Assembly (NCBI RefSeq): GCF_023273855.1
Contig: NZ_CP096884.1
Coordinates: 310,001 to 374,000 of the forward strand
Length of the DNA stretch: 64,000 bases
From: Seonamhaeicola sp. ML3
GTDB taxonomy: Bacteria > Bacteroidota > Bacteroidia > Flavobacteriales > Flavobacteriaceae
Direction: 5' to 3'
Below, one piece after another: positions 34,208 through 42,121 of this stretch. The notes below the pieces were generated by a model. It worked only from the letters and a program-made list of their open reading frames with translations. It made no database searches and was not told the origin of the DNA. The first letter of the stretch is position 1. Each line of letters begins with the position of its first letter. The position numbers and the translations under genes were made by a program.

Positions 34208-35185
34208 ATGGGTTTATTTTACATTAAACATATTACGAGGTACGACTATAGCGGTGCTGTAATTGACGGGGCAAACCAAATTAAACTATACCCCTTTAAC
34301 AATGAATACCAAAAAGTTAATTCCCAAAAAATAACTATAAACGATAATCCCAACATACAGACTTACAAAGATTTTTATTTTAATACTGTGGGAACCTTTA
34401 TGCTGGTGAAACCACATAATTTTTTATCAATAGAATCTGATATTGAAGTAAAAACATATCCGGTGCAATTTCCAGAGGATTCTGCTTCACCAAACGAGCA
34501 GTGGAAAGTTTTAGAATCCTTAAAAAGCGACACGCAGTTTATTGACTATTTAAAATTTATCACTTTTGATGGCACCCCTGAAATACTTGAATTAATCAAT
34601 TCCAAGGATAAATCTACCATCACACCCTATAAAGTCGCTTTAGAGTTTTGCGAGTATATTTTCAAGAATTTTAAATACATACAAGGTATTACCAATGTAG
34701 ATTCTAAACTAGACCATGTTTGGGAGTTAAAGGCGGGTGTTTGTCAGGATTTTACCAATATTTTACTTCAGATGGTTAGAAAAATTGGAATTCCGGCGCG
34801 TTATGTTAGTGGTTATATTTGTCCGAGCGACTCCAAAACAAGAGGTGAGGGCGCAACCCATGCTTGGATTGAAATTTACATCCCGTTTTACGGATGGCTA
34901 GGTCTAGACCCTACCAACAACCTTATTGCATCAGAATATCACGTTAAATTGGCTGTGGGCAGAAATTATAAGGATTGTGCTCCTTTAAAAGGCGTTTATA
35001 AAGGCAATGTAACCGATAGCTTGTTCGTGAAGGTTCATGTAAGTACCAAAAGAACAAACGGTGTGATAGCTATTAGCGAAGACACCGATGCAGAAAAATC
35101 CAAAGCACAGGTAAAAACCGATTCAAAAAATAGTTATCGCCAAAATTTAGAATTCATTCAACAGCAACAACAGCAACAGCAATAA
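34208..35185 (+). CDS. Transglutaminase-like protease family protein
   Basis: A 325-residue protein with an N-terminal beta-rich Bact_transglu_N-like domain (YIKHITRYDYSGAVIDG...). A transglutaminase core follows. The Cys is in ELKAGVCQDFTNILLQMVRKIGIPARYVSGY (about 176-206), the His is in GEGATHAWIEIYIP and the Asp is in GLDPTNN. Such cores usually hydrolyse or form amide bonds. It is the third gene of the ATP-grasp/alpha-E operon. The C-terminus ends in eight Gln encoded by mixed CAA and CAG codons, then tandem TAA stops. No signal peptide, so probably cytosolic. Confidence 0.92.
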   Translation: MGLFYIKHITRYDYSGAVIDGANQIKLYPFNNEYQKVNSQKITINDNPNIQTYKDFYFNTVGTFMLVKPHNFLSIESDIEVKTYPVQFPEDSASPNEQWKVLESLKSDTQFIDYLKFITFDGTPEILELINSKDKSTITPYKVALEFCEYIFKNFKYIQGITNVDSKLDHVWELKAGVCQDFTNILLQMVRKIGIPARYVSGYICPSDSKTRGEGATHAWIEIYIPFYGWLGLDPTNNLIASEYHVKLAVGRNYKDCAPLKGVYKGNVTDSLFVKVHVSTKRTNGVIAISEDTDAEKSKAQVKTDSKNSYRQNLEFIQQQQQQQQ

Positions 35186-35192
35186 TAACACG

Positions 35193-37415
35193 CTAGAGCA
35201 CCTGACTGTTTTCGGTAAGACTTGCCTTTTCTTCTAATCTTTTTTTCACCACTTCTGTAGCTAATTGGTCCACATAATTTAATAAGTCCATTAATGGCTC
35301 ACCTTCTTGAATATGGCTCCAAGCGTTATGGATTAGCATTACCCTACGCTTACACTCTATCGTATAAGGATTATTGGAAATAATTTCTGTGATGCCGGGA
35401 GTAAAAAAAGTATCGATTAGGTCTTGATTATTTCCAAATACATTAAACGGCCTATGGTTAGTTTTAGGCATGAGTTTAAAATCATAGTCTGTAATGAAAT
35501 CAAATAAGTCTGTTTTATCTTTGGTATAAAAGTCTGGAATCCCGCCTTTGTCAATATTAAAAATTAAAGCTATAGTGCATGTACTTGTTTCAGTAGAAAA
35601 CTCGCCAGCGCTCACATACGTAATATCACAAAGCATAAAACTGTAATGCTCTCGGGTACCAAGCACAAAATTTCTTGCGCGTCTTAGTTTAGACAAAATG
35701 GAGAACGCACTTAAATACGGTCTAATTAGTGACGGACTTAGGTTAGCTTCAAAGTCTAATTGATTCACCAATGCCATATTTTGGATACGCTGTGCACGTT
35801 TCGACAAATCAAAATTGCCATTAACCTGTTGAAAAGGGTTTGTGATTAAGCGTCTCGAAGCCAAATGGTGACTGGATTGAAAATGATGGTTTTCAAAACC
35901 TGTTTTAATAAGCTCACCACCTTCTTTTGAAAACTTATTTTGAATACTATTAATATTATTTAAAAACGTGTGGTCAATAAAATGAGCGCCTGCAAAATCT
36001 AGAACTATTTTTTTATTCTTTGGCTGTGCATCAATAAGCGTCTTAAACTTAAGATAATTGATGAAAGAAGCCACACCATCAACCTTTATAACCAACCCAT
36101 TATCACCCGAAAACATTTGTGTCTTTAGACTAAACATTTCTTTAACTCGTACCCCTTGCATCAGTTCCATGACAATTTTTAATGCTATTCCAGAGGCTAC
36201 ACCAACCAATAGGTCGGTCATTAACGTTACAATCAAAGTTGTTAAAAATTGAAGCAACTGATCCAGCCCTATACTTTTAATTTTCTTAAGCTCTTTTGGC
36301 GAGGCTAATTTAAATCCGGTGTAAACCAACATGGCCGCCAAAGCCGTGTTTGGGATGGTCTTGATTACAGATGCAGCTAATAAAACAAAAAGAAACAAGA
36401 ACAGGCCGTGATAAAAATTACTCATGCGTCCTTTGGCTCCAGCATTGATGTTAGCCGAGCTCCTTACAATTTCAGAAATCATAGGCAATCCGCCAATAAA
36501 ACCTGCAATAGTATTTCCTATACCAACCGCAACCAAATCTTGGTTAAGTTTGGTTTCCCGCCCTTTAGGATCTAAAGCATCGACTGCCTTAGCACTTAAA
36601 ACAGATTCAATACTACCAACTAAAGCAAACATGATAATGTATTTTACAGAAGAATAGGATAGTAATTGGGAGAAATCTGGAAAAGTAATCCCACTTAAAA
36701 AACTATCGGGCAACATCACCAAAAACTGAGATGGATCAATTTCAAAATTTAAAGTACCAATATTATAAGTGTGTTGTTGGGATAAATTAAAAACGAAACC
36801 TAAAGGAATTGCAATAAGTAAAGTAAGCAGTGGTGCCGGTAATTTCCGTAATGTGCCATGTTTAAGGTAAGGATGCCCAAAAAGAAACAATAAACTTAAA
36901 GTCCCTATAATGGCCACCTTGGGGTTTAAATGCATGATACTATTTGGCACTTCTGCCAACAATGCCATGGGGGATTTCGCCTCTGGCACAACACCTAATA
37001 TTACATGAATTTGTTTGCTTATAATAATAACACCAATAGCAGCCAACATACCCCTTATCACCGAAATGGGAAACATATCGCCTAACTTTCCAAACTTAGC
37101 CAAGCCCATAAAAAGCTGGAGTACTCCAGAAACCACAATTACAGCCAAAGTGAGCTTATAGCCCATAATAGGGTCATCTCCTCCTAGTTCTTCTACAGCA
37201 CTTATGGCTATTGCAATTAATCCAGCAGCAGGGCCTTTAATGGCCAATGGTGCCTTAGACAAGAAAGTAACAACAAGCCCGCCTATAATAGCTGTATAAA
37301 TTCCAGCAATTGGTGGAAATCCGCTAGCCTTAGCAATACCTAAACAGAGTGGAAGGGCAATAAGAAAAACTAAAAACCCAGAAATGATATTGGACTTAGT
37401 GGCGTTGTGAGTCAT
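35193..37415 (-). CDS. SulP family inorganic anion transporter
   Basis: A 740-residue membrane protein. The SulP core (about 1-415) has about 12 helices with the N-terminal signature SGFLVFLIALPLCLGIAKASGFPP and GLVVTFLSKAPLAIKGPAAGL. A STAS-like domain follows (about 425-530: GLVIKVDGVASFIN, IVLDFAGAHFIDHTFLNNI). A further 200 residues (about 535-740) match no domain I recognise. It may carry bicarbonate, sulfate or a related anion. There is no carbonic anhydrase gene beside it. Convergent with the transglutaminase gene, 7 bp apart. Confidence 0.9.
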   Translation of the reverse strand: MTHNATKSNIISGFLVFLIALPLCLGIAKASGFPPIAGIYTAIIGGLVVTFLSKAPLAIKGPAAGLIAIAISAVEELGGDDPIMGYKLTLAVIVVSGVLQLFMGLAKFGKLGDMFPISVIRGMLAAIGVIIISKQIHVILGVVPEAKSPMALLAEVPNSIMHLNPKVAIIGTLSLLFLFGHPYLKHGTLRKLPAPLLTLLIAIPLGFVFNLSQQHTYNIGTLNFEIDPSQFLVMLPDSFLSGITFPDFSQLLSYSSVKYIIMFALVGSIESVLSAKAVDALDPKGRETKLNQDLVAVGIGNTIAGFIGGLPMISEIVRSSANINAGAKGRMSNFYHGLFLFLFVLLAASVIKTIPNTALAAMLVYTGFKLASPKELKKIKSIGLDQLLQFLTTLIVTLMTDLLVGVASGIALKIVMELMQGVRVKEMFSLKTQMFSGDNGLVIKVDGVASFINYLKFKTLIDAQPKNKKIVLDFAGAHFIDHTFLNNINSIQNKFSKEGGELIKTGFENHHFQSSHHLASRRLITNPFQQVNGNFDLSKRAQRIQNMALVNQLDFEANLSPSLIRPYLSAFSILSKLRRARNFVLGTREHYSFMLCDITYVSAGEFSTETSTCTIALIFNIDKGGIPDFYTKDKTDLFDFITDYDFKLMPKTNHRPFNVFGNNQDLIDTFFTPGITEIISNNPYTIECKRRVMLIHNAWSHIQEGEPLMDLLNYVDQLATEVVKKRLEEKASLTENSQVL

Positions 37416-37789
37416 TTGCTATAGGGTTTTGTTCTAAGTGCAAAACTCTAAAACTCTATTGGAAACAGAACAGTGATTTTAATTAATATATTTTATAAAT
37501 ATCATAAACTATAGTATATAATACAGGTTTTATAAGCTGCTAAAAGTTGATAATTAGAGACATACCAGCAAAGTATTTTAATGAAATTGTATTAAAAAAA
37601 GACATCCATAATTCTAAAAAAGTAATTGCATGCACTTTTTTGTAGGTATATTTAAGATAATTACCCAAACGCTTTTCTAGTAACAGCTTGATTTTGTAAA
37701 AATTTTCAACTAATTTCGTTTAACGATACATATAAGACATTAAAACACCGCAAGGCACATGTTAGTTCCAAATCTAAAAAACCTATGAA
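37416..37789. other. 374-bp intergenic region with promoter module
   Basis: No gene. The left half is AT-rich with no clear structure. The right half (37687-37766) carries copy B of the promoter module also found at 8038-8108. Confidence 0.6.
37687..37766 (+). repeat. Repeated promoter module, copy B
   Basis: It begins CTTGATTTTGTAAAAATTTT and ends AAGGCACATGTTAG. It contains TTG (37688-37690), 20 nt, then TAATTTCG (37711-37718), the same layout as copy A at 8038-8108. It drives the orphan secreted-protein gene at 37790. Confidence 0.6.
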
Positions 37790-38413
37790 ATGATAAAAAA
37801 AATTATTCTAATTTTAATGGTATTCTTTAATTCAGAAATTTATTCTCAAAATAAATCGTATTTTAAGTCTGGGTTCTATAAAGATCTTATTGAATTTGAT
37901 TTGAGAACAAGTTCATCAAACTCTGATTTCAAAGCTAATAAAATTAAAACCACGTTACACTATCGCTTAAAATATAAATCAGGAAAAAGAATAAAAAGCC
38001 CCTTTGCTGTTTCTGATGGGGAAAAACTATATATCAAAACAAAAAGTATTAGTGATAATCTCAGCAATGATTATTGGATTATATTAAGTGATGAAGGATC
38101 TGTTTATTCAATAGCTTCTAAAATAAATGACAAGCTGATTTATCTTGAAGAAGAAGAATTAGGAAAAACAATTGCTTTCATCGGAATCGCGACAGCTAAA
38201 ACCAGAGGGATTATTTACGAACATGAAACAAAAAAATTCACTGTATTGAAAAAAAATTCTGATCTATTTGATTTTTTAAATAGAAACTCTCCTGAATTAA
38301 TTAGACAATATTGCATAGAAAACAGTAACGATAAAGTTAAAATTGAATTCTTAAGGAAAATAATATCACATATATTCAATCAAACAACATCACCCAGTAA
38401 AGTGTTTGAATAA
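37790..38413 (+). CDS. Unknown secreted protein
   Basis: 207 residues that I do not recognise. A signal peptide (MIKKIILILMVFFNSEIYSQ) is followed by a mixed, probably beta-rich region. Notable words are HYRLKYKSGKRIKSPFAVSDGEKLYIKTK (about 59-87) and YWIILSDEGSVYSIASK. The C-terminal part is helical and charged. Its base composition is lower in GC than that of its neighbours. It is preceded by the promoter module shared with the 8.1-kb island and followed by an inverted repeat, so it looks like a single-gene accessory insertion. Confidence 0.65.
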   Translation: MIKKIILILMVFFNSEIYSQNKSYFKSGFYKDLIEFDLRTSSSNSDFKANKIKTTLHYRLKYKSGKRIKSPFAVSDGEKLYIKTKSISDNLSNDYWIILSDEGSVYSIASKINDKLIYLEEEELGKTIAFIGIATAKTRGIIYEHETKKFTVLKKNSDLFDFLNRNSPELIRQYCIENSNDKVKIEFLRKIISHIFNQTTSPSKVFE

Positions 38414-38447
38414 TTGATAGATTTAAACTCAAAACATAAACATAGTT

Positions 38448-38496
38448 CGATTTTGACACTTTTTTTTTCATCCTGAAAATCACTCTCTCAAAATCG
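38448..38496. repeat. Inverted repeat after the orphan secreted-protein gene
   Basis: CGATTTTGA (38448-38456) and TCAAAATCG (38488-38496) are perfect 9-bp complements separated by 31 nt with a T-run (38459-38468) in the loop. Confidence 0.4.
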
Positions 38497-38531
38497 TAAC
38501 CGTTCATTAACTAGCCATTTAAAACACCCCA

Positions 38532-39332
38532 TCAAACCTTAACAGCCTTCAACTCAAAAATTAATGGATAGAGTTTATCCTTAGTTTCGAATAAGCCTTT
38601 TTCATTTTCAATTAAATTAGGCAATACGTTATAGGGGCTGGCATGATGCTCTTTTAAATATTCAATGTGCAGCCCGGCTTCGGTTAAAGCCGAGATAATT
38701 TCACCCATACCATGATTCCAGCCATACTCCTTACTTATCATACTAGAGTTTTCATCGGCATAGGTACCTTGGTATTCTTCGTAAATGGGTTCATCTTGCA
38801 TGTAACCATAGGCCATAACAGGTTGCTCTTTTAAATAATCGAACATCCAGACAATAGGATGAAATTCTACCATATAAAATGTACCGCCTTGGGCTAGTCT
38901 TTCAGCAATCATTTGTCCCCAAGGCTTTAAATCGGGCAACCACCCTATAACCCCGTAACTTGTAAAAACGATATCGAAAGTTGCTTCAACGAATTTAGAG
39001 GTCTCTAAAACATTACAGCACACAAACTGGGCATTAAGTTGCAGTTCATCGTTCAATGCTCTGGCCAGCTTGATACCTTCATCGCTTAAATCTATTCCAG
39101 TACACCGTGCTCCCATTCTACTCCAACTTAAAGTGTCCTGTCCAAAATGACATTGCAAATGCAACAACGACTTTCCATTCACATCGCCCAAGGCATCTAA
39201 TTCATAGGGCATTAACGAGGATTTTCCATTTTTAAAGGCCTCGATATCGTACATTTCACTTTTGGCATGTACTTTCACCTTTTCATTCCAAGTAGATTTA
39301 TTCGTTTTAAAATAGATGTCGTTTTTACCCAT
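38532..39332 (-). CDS. Class I SAM-dependent methyltransferase
   Basis: A 266-residue cytosolic methyltransferase. Motif I is SLLHLQCHFGQDTLSWSRMG (about 54-73), followed by the acidic CTGIDLSDEGI; motif IV-like FDIVFTSYGVIGWLPD is at about 120-135. The acceptor is unknown. The frame opens with GTG at 39344; I prefer the ATG at 39332 because it matches the family's short N-terminus. Divergent from a lipoprotein gene with only about 35 bp between them. Confidence 0.88.
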   Translation of the reverse strand: MGKNDIYFKTNKSTWNEKVKVHAKSEMYDIEAFKNGKSSLMPYELDALGDVNGKSLLHLQCHFGQDTLSWSRMGARCTGIDLSDEGIKLARALNDELQLNAQFVCCNVLETSKFVEATFDIVFTSYGVIGWLPDLKPWGQMIAERLAQGGTFYMVEFHPIVWMFDYLKEQPVMAYGYMQDEPIYEEYQGTYADENSSMISKEYGWNHGMGEIISALTEAGLHIEYLKEHHASPYNVLPNLIENEKGLFETKDKLYPLIFELKAVKV

Positions 39333-39367
39333 AGCTAAGTTCACTATCTTTACAAAAACTCTAAATT

Positions 39368-40012
39368 ATGAAAAAAGCACTAGTCTGTATTGGTCTTATC
39401 GCTGTTTGTTTATCCTGTAAAGACAACCCCAAGAAAACGACTGAAATACCAGAGCCAACGGTGGCCGAGCTTATTGCAGAGGCTCACGGTTATAAACACT
39501 GGGATAAGGTTTCTGAAATCCAATTTAGATTTGGTAAAAACCGACTTTGGAATTGGAACCTAACTACCGATGCGATAAAACTCACCACAAAAAAAGATAC
39601 GATTCAGTATTACAGACGCGCTATAGATAGTGTATCGCAAAAAGCAGACCGGGCGTTTATAAATGACAAATTTTGGCTTTTAATTCCCTTTCAATTGGTT
39701 TGGGATGATATCGAGTATACCGTTTCTCCCATGGAGACGGCTCCAATTAGTAAACAACCCATGAGCAAGATGGTTGTCACCTATCCACAGCAAGGCGGAT
39801 ACACTCCTGGAGACGCTTACGATATTTATTTTGATGAAAACTATATTATTAGGGAATGGGTATTTAGAAGAGGTAACAAAAAAGAACCATCTCTCATAAA
39901 CACTTTTGAAAACTATAAAGATTTCGAGGGTATTAAAATAGCACAAGACCACACAAGAAATAACGGTAAGCCCATGGTAAAGCTATCAGATATTAAGATT
40001 ACCCTTAAGTAA
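39368..40012 (+). CDS. Conserved flavobacterial lipoprotein
   Basis: 214 residues with a lipoprotein signal ending in AVCLSC (Cys17). The mature part has TVAELIAEAHGYKHWDKVSEIQFRF, a WLLIPFQLVWDD segment, and late VTYPQQGGYTPGDAYDIYFDENY with a GIKIAQDHTRNNGKPMVKLSDI ending. It resembles outer-membrane lipoprotein-sorting (LolA-like) half-barrels in rhythm, but I cannot assign it. No neighbour explains its role. A perfect terminator follows. Confidence 0.7.
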   Translation: MKKALVCIGLIAVCLSCKDNPKKTTEIPEPTVAELIAEAHGYKHWDKVSEIQFRFGKNRLWNWNLTTDAIKLTTKKDTIQYYRRAIDSVSQKADRAFINDKFWLLIPFQLVWDDIEYTVSPMETAPISKQPMSKMVVTYPQQGGYTPGDAYDIYFDENYIIREWVFRRGNKKEPSLINTFENYKDFEGIKIAQDHTRNNGKPMVKLSDIKITLK

Positions 40013-40142
40013 GTTTGGCACAAGATTTGGTTATAGAATACTAGAAAAATTTTTTAGTTTTTTGTGTAAGCAAAACATCTAAACACCGTCTAAAAGCGTA
40101 TATATAATAAACAAATATCCCGCATTAGCGTCTCTATATATG

Positions 40143-40175
40143 AAAAGGGCTTTAACCAATGGTTAAAGCCCTTTT
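40143..40175 (+). terminator. Terminator after the lipoprotein gene
   Basis: AAAAGGGCTTTAACC and GGTTAAAGCCCTTTT are a perfect 15-bp stem with an AAT loop. Symmetry also allows use from the opposite strand, where the CDGSH gene ends. Confidence 0.88.
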
Positions 40176-40228
40176 CCTTTGCGTAAATCTCAGTTAGAAA
40201 TATAATCCTAATTTAAACCAATGTCTAT

Positions 40229-40648
40229 TTAGCCCTTAAAACCTGCTTTGGTATGTGCGCCATCGCAAAAGGGTTTGTTATTAGAGTGACCGCATCTACA
40301 AAAAGCTGTGGTGTTTTCTTTTATTTCAGAAGTACCATCCTTATGAGTAATGGTTAACGTACCATGAACCAATAAAGGACCATCCTCTAAAATTTGAGCT
40401 TTGGTAGACGAATTCTCGACGGTTTCTTCTTTTTCATTATTCATATAATAGCGTAATGCCCCAGACGGACATTGCTTTACTTGATTAACGATGGTTTCGG
40501 TTTTATCCTCGTCTAATTTAATCCATGGCCTAAGTCTGGGACGAAATACTTTGGGAAGTCCTTTGGCACAAATAGCCGAATGAATGCATTTTTCAGCCTC
40601 CCAAATTACAGTAACCTCTCCGTTGGTGTATTCTTTTGTCTTTCCCAT
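40229..40648 (-). CDS. Divergent ferredoxin-CDGSH iron-sulfur fusion protein
   Basis: A 139-residue two-domain iron-sulfur protein. Residues about 1-68 are a Fer4_19-type domain (EKCIHSAICAKGLPKVF and VKQCPSGALRYY), with three Cys visible for a single cluster. Residues about 85-139 are a CDGSH domain with CRCGHSNNKPFCDGAH (about 117-132), which binds a 2Fe-2S cluster through three Cys and one His. Cytosolic; no role in a named pathway can be inferred. Divergent from kynU. Confidence 0.92.
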   Translation of the reverse strand: MGKTKEYTNGEVTVIWEAEKCIHSAICAKGLPKVFRPRLRPWIKLDEDKTETIVNQVKQCPSGALRYYMNNEKEETVENSSTKAQILEDGPLLVHGTLTITHKDGTSEIKENTTAFCRCGHSNNKPFCDGAHTKAGFKG

Positions 40649-40766
40649 AGTATTGTGTTTTCATTAAAGTTACAAAAAATATTGTTTTGAAGGCACAAGC
40701 GTTTGAGTCTTAATAATATCAATAATTTCTGCTATTAGAGTACTAATTTTCAAGTGGAAAAATTCA

Positions 40767-40774
40767 TACTTTTG
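40767..40774 (+). promoter_or_regulatory. -7 box of the kynurenine cluster
   Basis: TACTTTTG, a TAnnTTTG match, 23 bp before the kynU GTG start. Confidence 0.5.
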
Positions 40775-40797
40775 TTAGAAACAGAAAAACATCAATA

Positions 40798-42066
40798 GTG
40801 TTAGCTTACAAAACAGGTAAAGATTTCGCCATAGAATTAGATAAAAACGATGAGCTTGCATCTTATAGAAATCAATTCCATATCCCCAAAGACAAGAACG
40901 GAAACAACCTCATTTACATGACGGGCAACTCCTTAGGCCTGCAACCAAAATCCACAAAAGAATACATAGACCAAGAGCTTAATGATTGGGCAGAATTGGG
41001 TGTTGAAGGCCATTTTGAAGCTAAAAACCCTTGGTTGGGTTACCATGAATATTTAACTAAAAAAATGGCCAATGTTGTTGGGGCCAAACCCATTGAAACC
41101 ATAGTAATGAATACCTTAACGGTAAACCTTCACCTCATGATGGTTTCATTTTATAAACCAACAAAAACACGTTACAAAATACTTATTGAGAGCGATGCGT
41201 TTCCTTCTGATAAATATGCGGTAGAATCGCAACTACGCCACCATGGTTTTTGCGATAAAGAAGGACTTATACTCTGGAAACCAAGATACGGAGAAGAATT
41301 GCTTAACTACGACGATTTAGAAACCATTTTAAAACAACAAGGCGATGATATTGCCTTGATATTGCTCGGCGGTGTTAATTATTATACTGGACAATTCTTC
41401 GACCTTAAACGCATAACATCTTTAGGTCATGAATACGGTTGCTTGGTAGGTTTTGATTGTGCCCATGGTGCTGGTAATGTAAAACTCGACCTTCATGATT
41501 CAGGCGCCGATTTTGCCGTTTGGTGCTCCTATAAATATTTAAACTCCGGACCTGGCAGTTTGGCCGGGTGCTTTGTGAATGAAAAACATGCTCACCGAAA
41601 GGATTTAAACCGATTTACAGGTTGGTGGAGTCATAACAAAGCGACTCGATTTACTATGCGAGATGAGTTCGACCAACTTCCCGGAGCCGAGGGGTGGCAA
41701 CTTAGTAATCCGCCTATTTTATCTATGGCGGCCATAAAGGCTTCGCTTGATATGTTTGAAGAAGTGGGCATGGATAAGCTGGTTGAAAAATCGAAAAAAC
41801 TTACTGGATATTTTGAGTTTTTAATGAAACAGCTAGGTGAAGATGCAATAAGAATTATTACTCCTGAAAATCCAGATGAGCGTGGTTGCCAATTATCTAT
41901 ACAAGTAAAAAAAGCCGATAAATCATTACACAAAAGACTAACAGCTTCTGGAGTAATTAGCGATTGGCGAGAACCCGATGTAATTCGTTGTGCACCGGTA
42001 CCGCTTTATAATTCATTTCAAGATATTTATAATTTGGTTGAACGCCTTAAAGAAATATTAACTTAA
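40798..42066 (+). CDS. kynU: Kynureninase
   Basis: Pyridoxal phosphate enzyme that cleaves kynurenine or 3-hydroxykynurenine to (3-hydroxy)anthranilate and alanine; cytosolic, 422 residues. Conserved: YMTGNSLGLQPK near the N-terminus, ESDAFPSDKYAVESQLRHHG, the Asp in VGFDCAHGAGNV, the Schiff-base Lys in WCSYKYLNSGPGS and GWWSHN. It starts with GTG. It is followed by kmo after 55 bp and heads the tryptophan-catabolism cluster; 3-hydroxykynurenine is the likely substrate. Confidence 0.96.
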   Translation: MLAYKTGKDFAIELDKNDELASYRNQFHIPKDKNGNNLIYMTGNSLGLQPKSTKEYIDQELNDWAELGVEGHFEAKNPWLGYHEYLTKKMANVVGAKPIETIVMNTLTVNLHLMMVSFYKPTKTRYKILIESDAFPSDKYAVESQLRHHGFCDKEGLILWKPRYGEELLNYDDLETILKQQGDDIALILLGGVNYYTGQFFDLKRITSLGHEYGCLVGFDCAHGAGNVKLDLHDSGADFAVWCSYKYLNSGPGSLAGCFVNEKHAHRKDLNRFTGWWSHNKATRFTMRDEFDQLPGAEGWQLSNPPILSMAAIKASLDMFEEVGMDKLVEKSKKLTGYFEFLMKQLGEDAIRIITPENPDERGCQLSIQVKKADKSLHKRLTASGVISDWREPDVIRCAPVPLYNSFQDIYNLVERLKEILT

Positions 42067-42121
42067 CTTGTCTATAATTAGGCGTATACCTAACTAATTT
42101 CAGCGAGAAAGGAATTGCAAA

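Noticed and set aside
35155-35190. A CRISPR-like repeat in the CAACAG tract
   Set aside because: It is a trinucleotide repeat encoding poly-Gln inside a gene, without spacers; no CRISPR array or cas gene occurs in the window.
37416-37686. A riboswitch or small RNA before the orphan gene
   Set aside because: No conserved core or strong hairpin with a T-run could be found; only the shared promoter module further right is supported.
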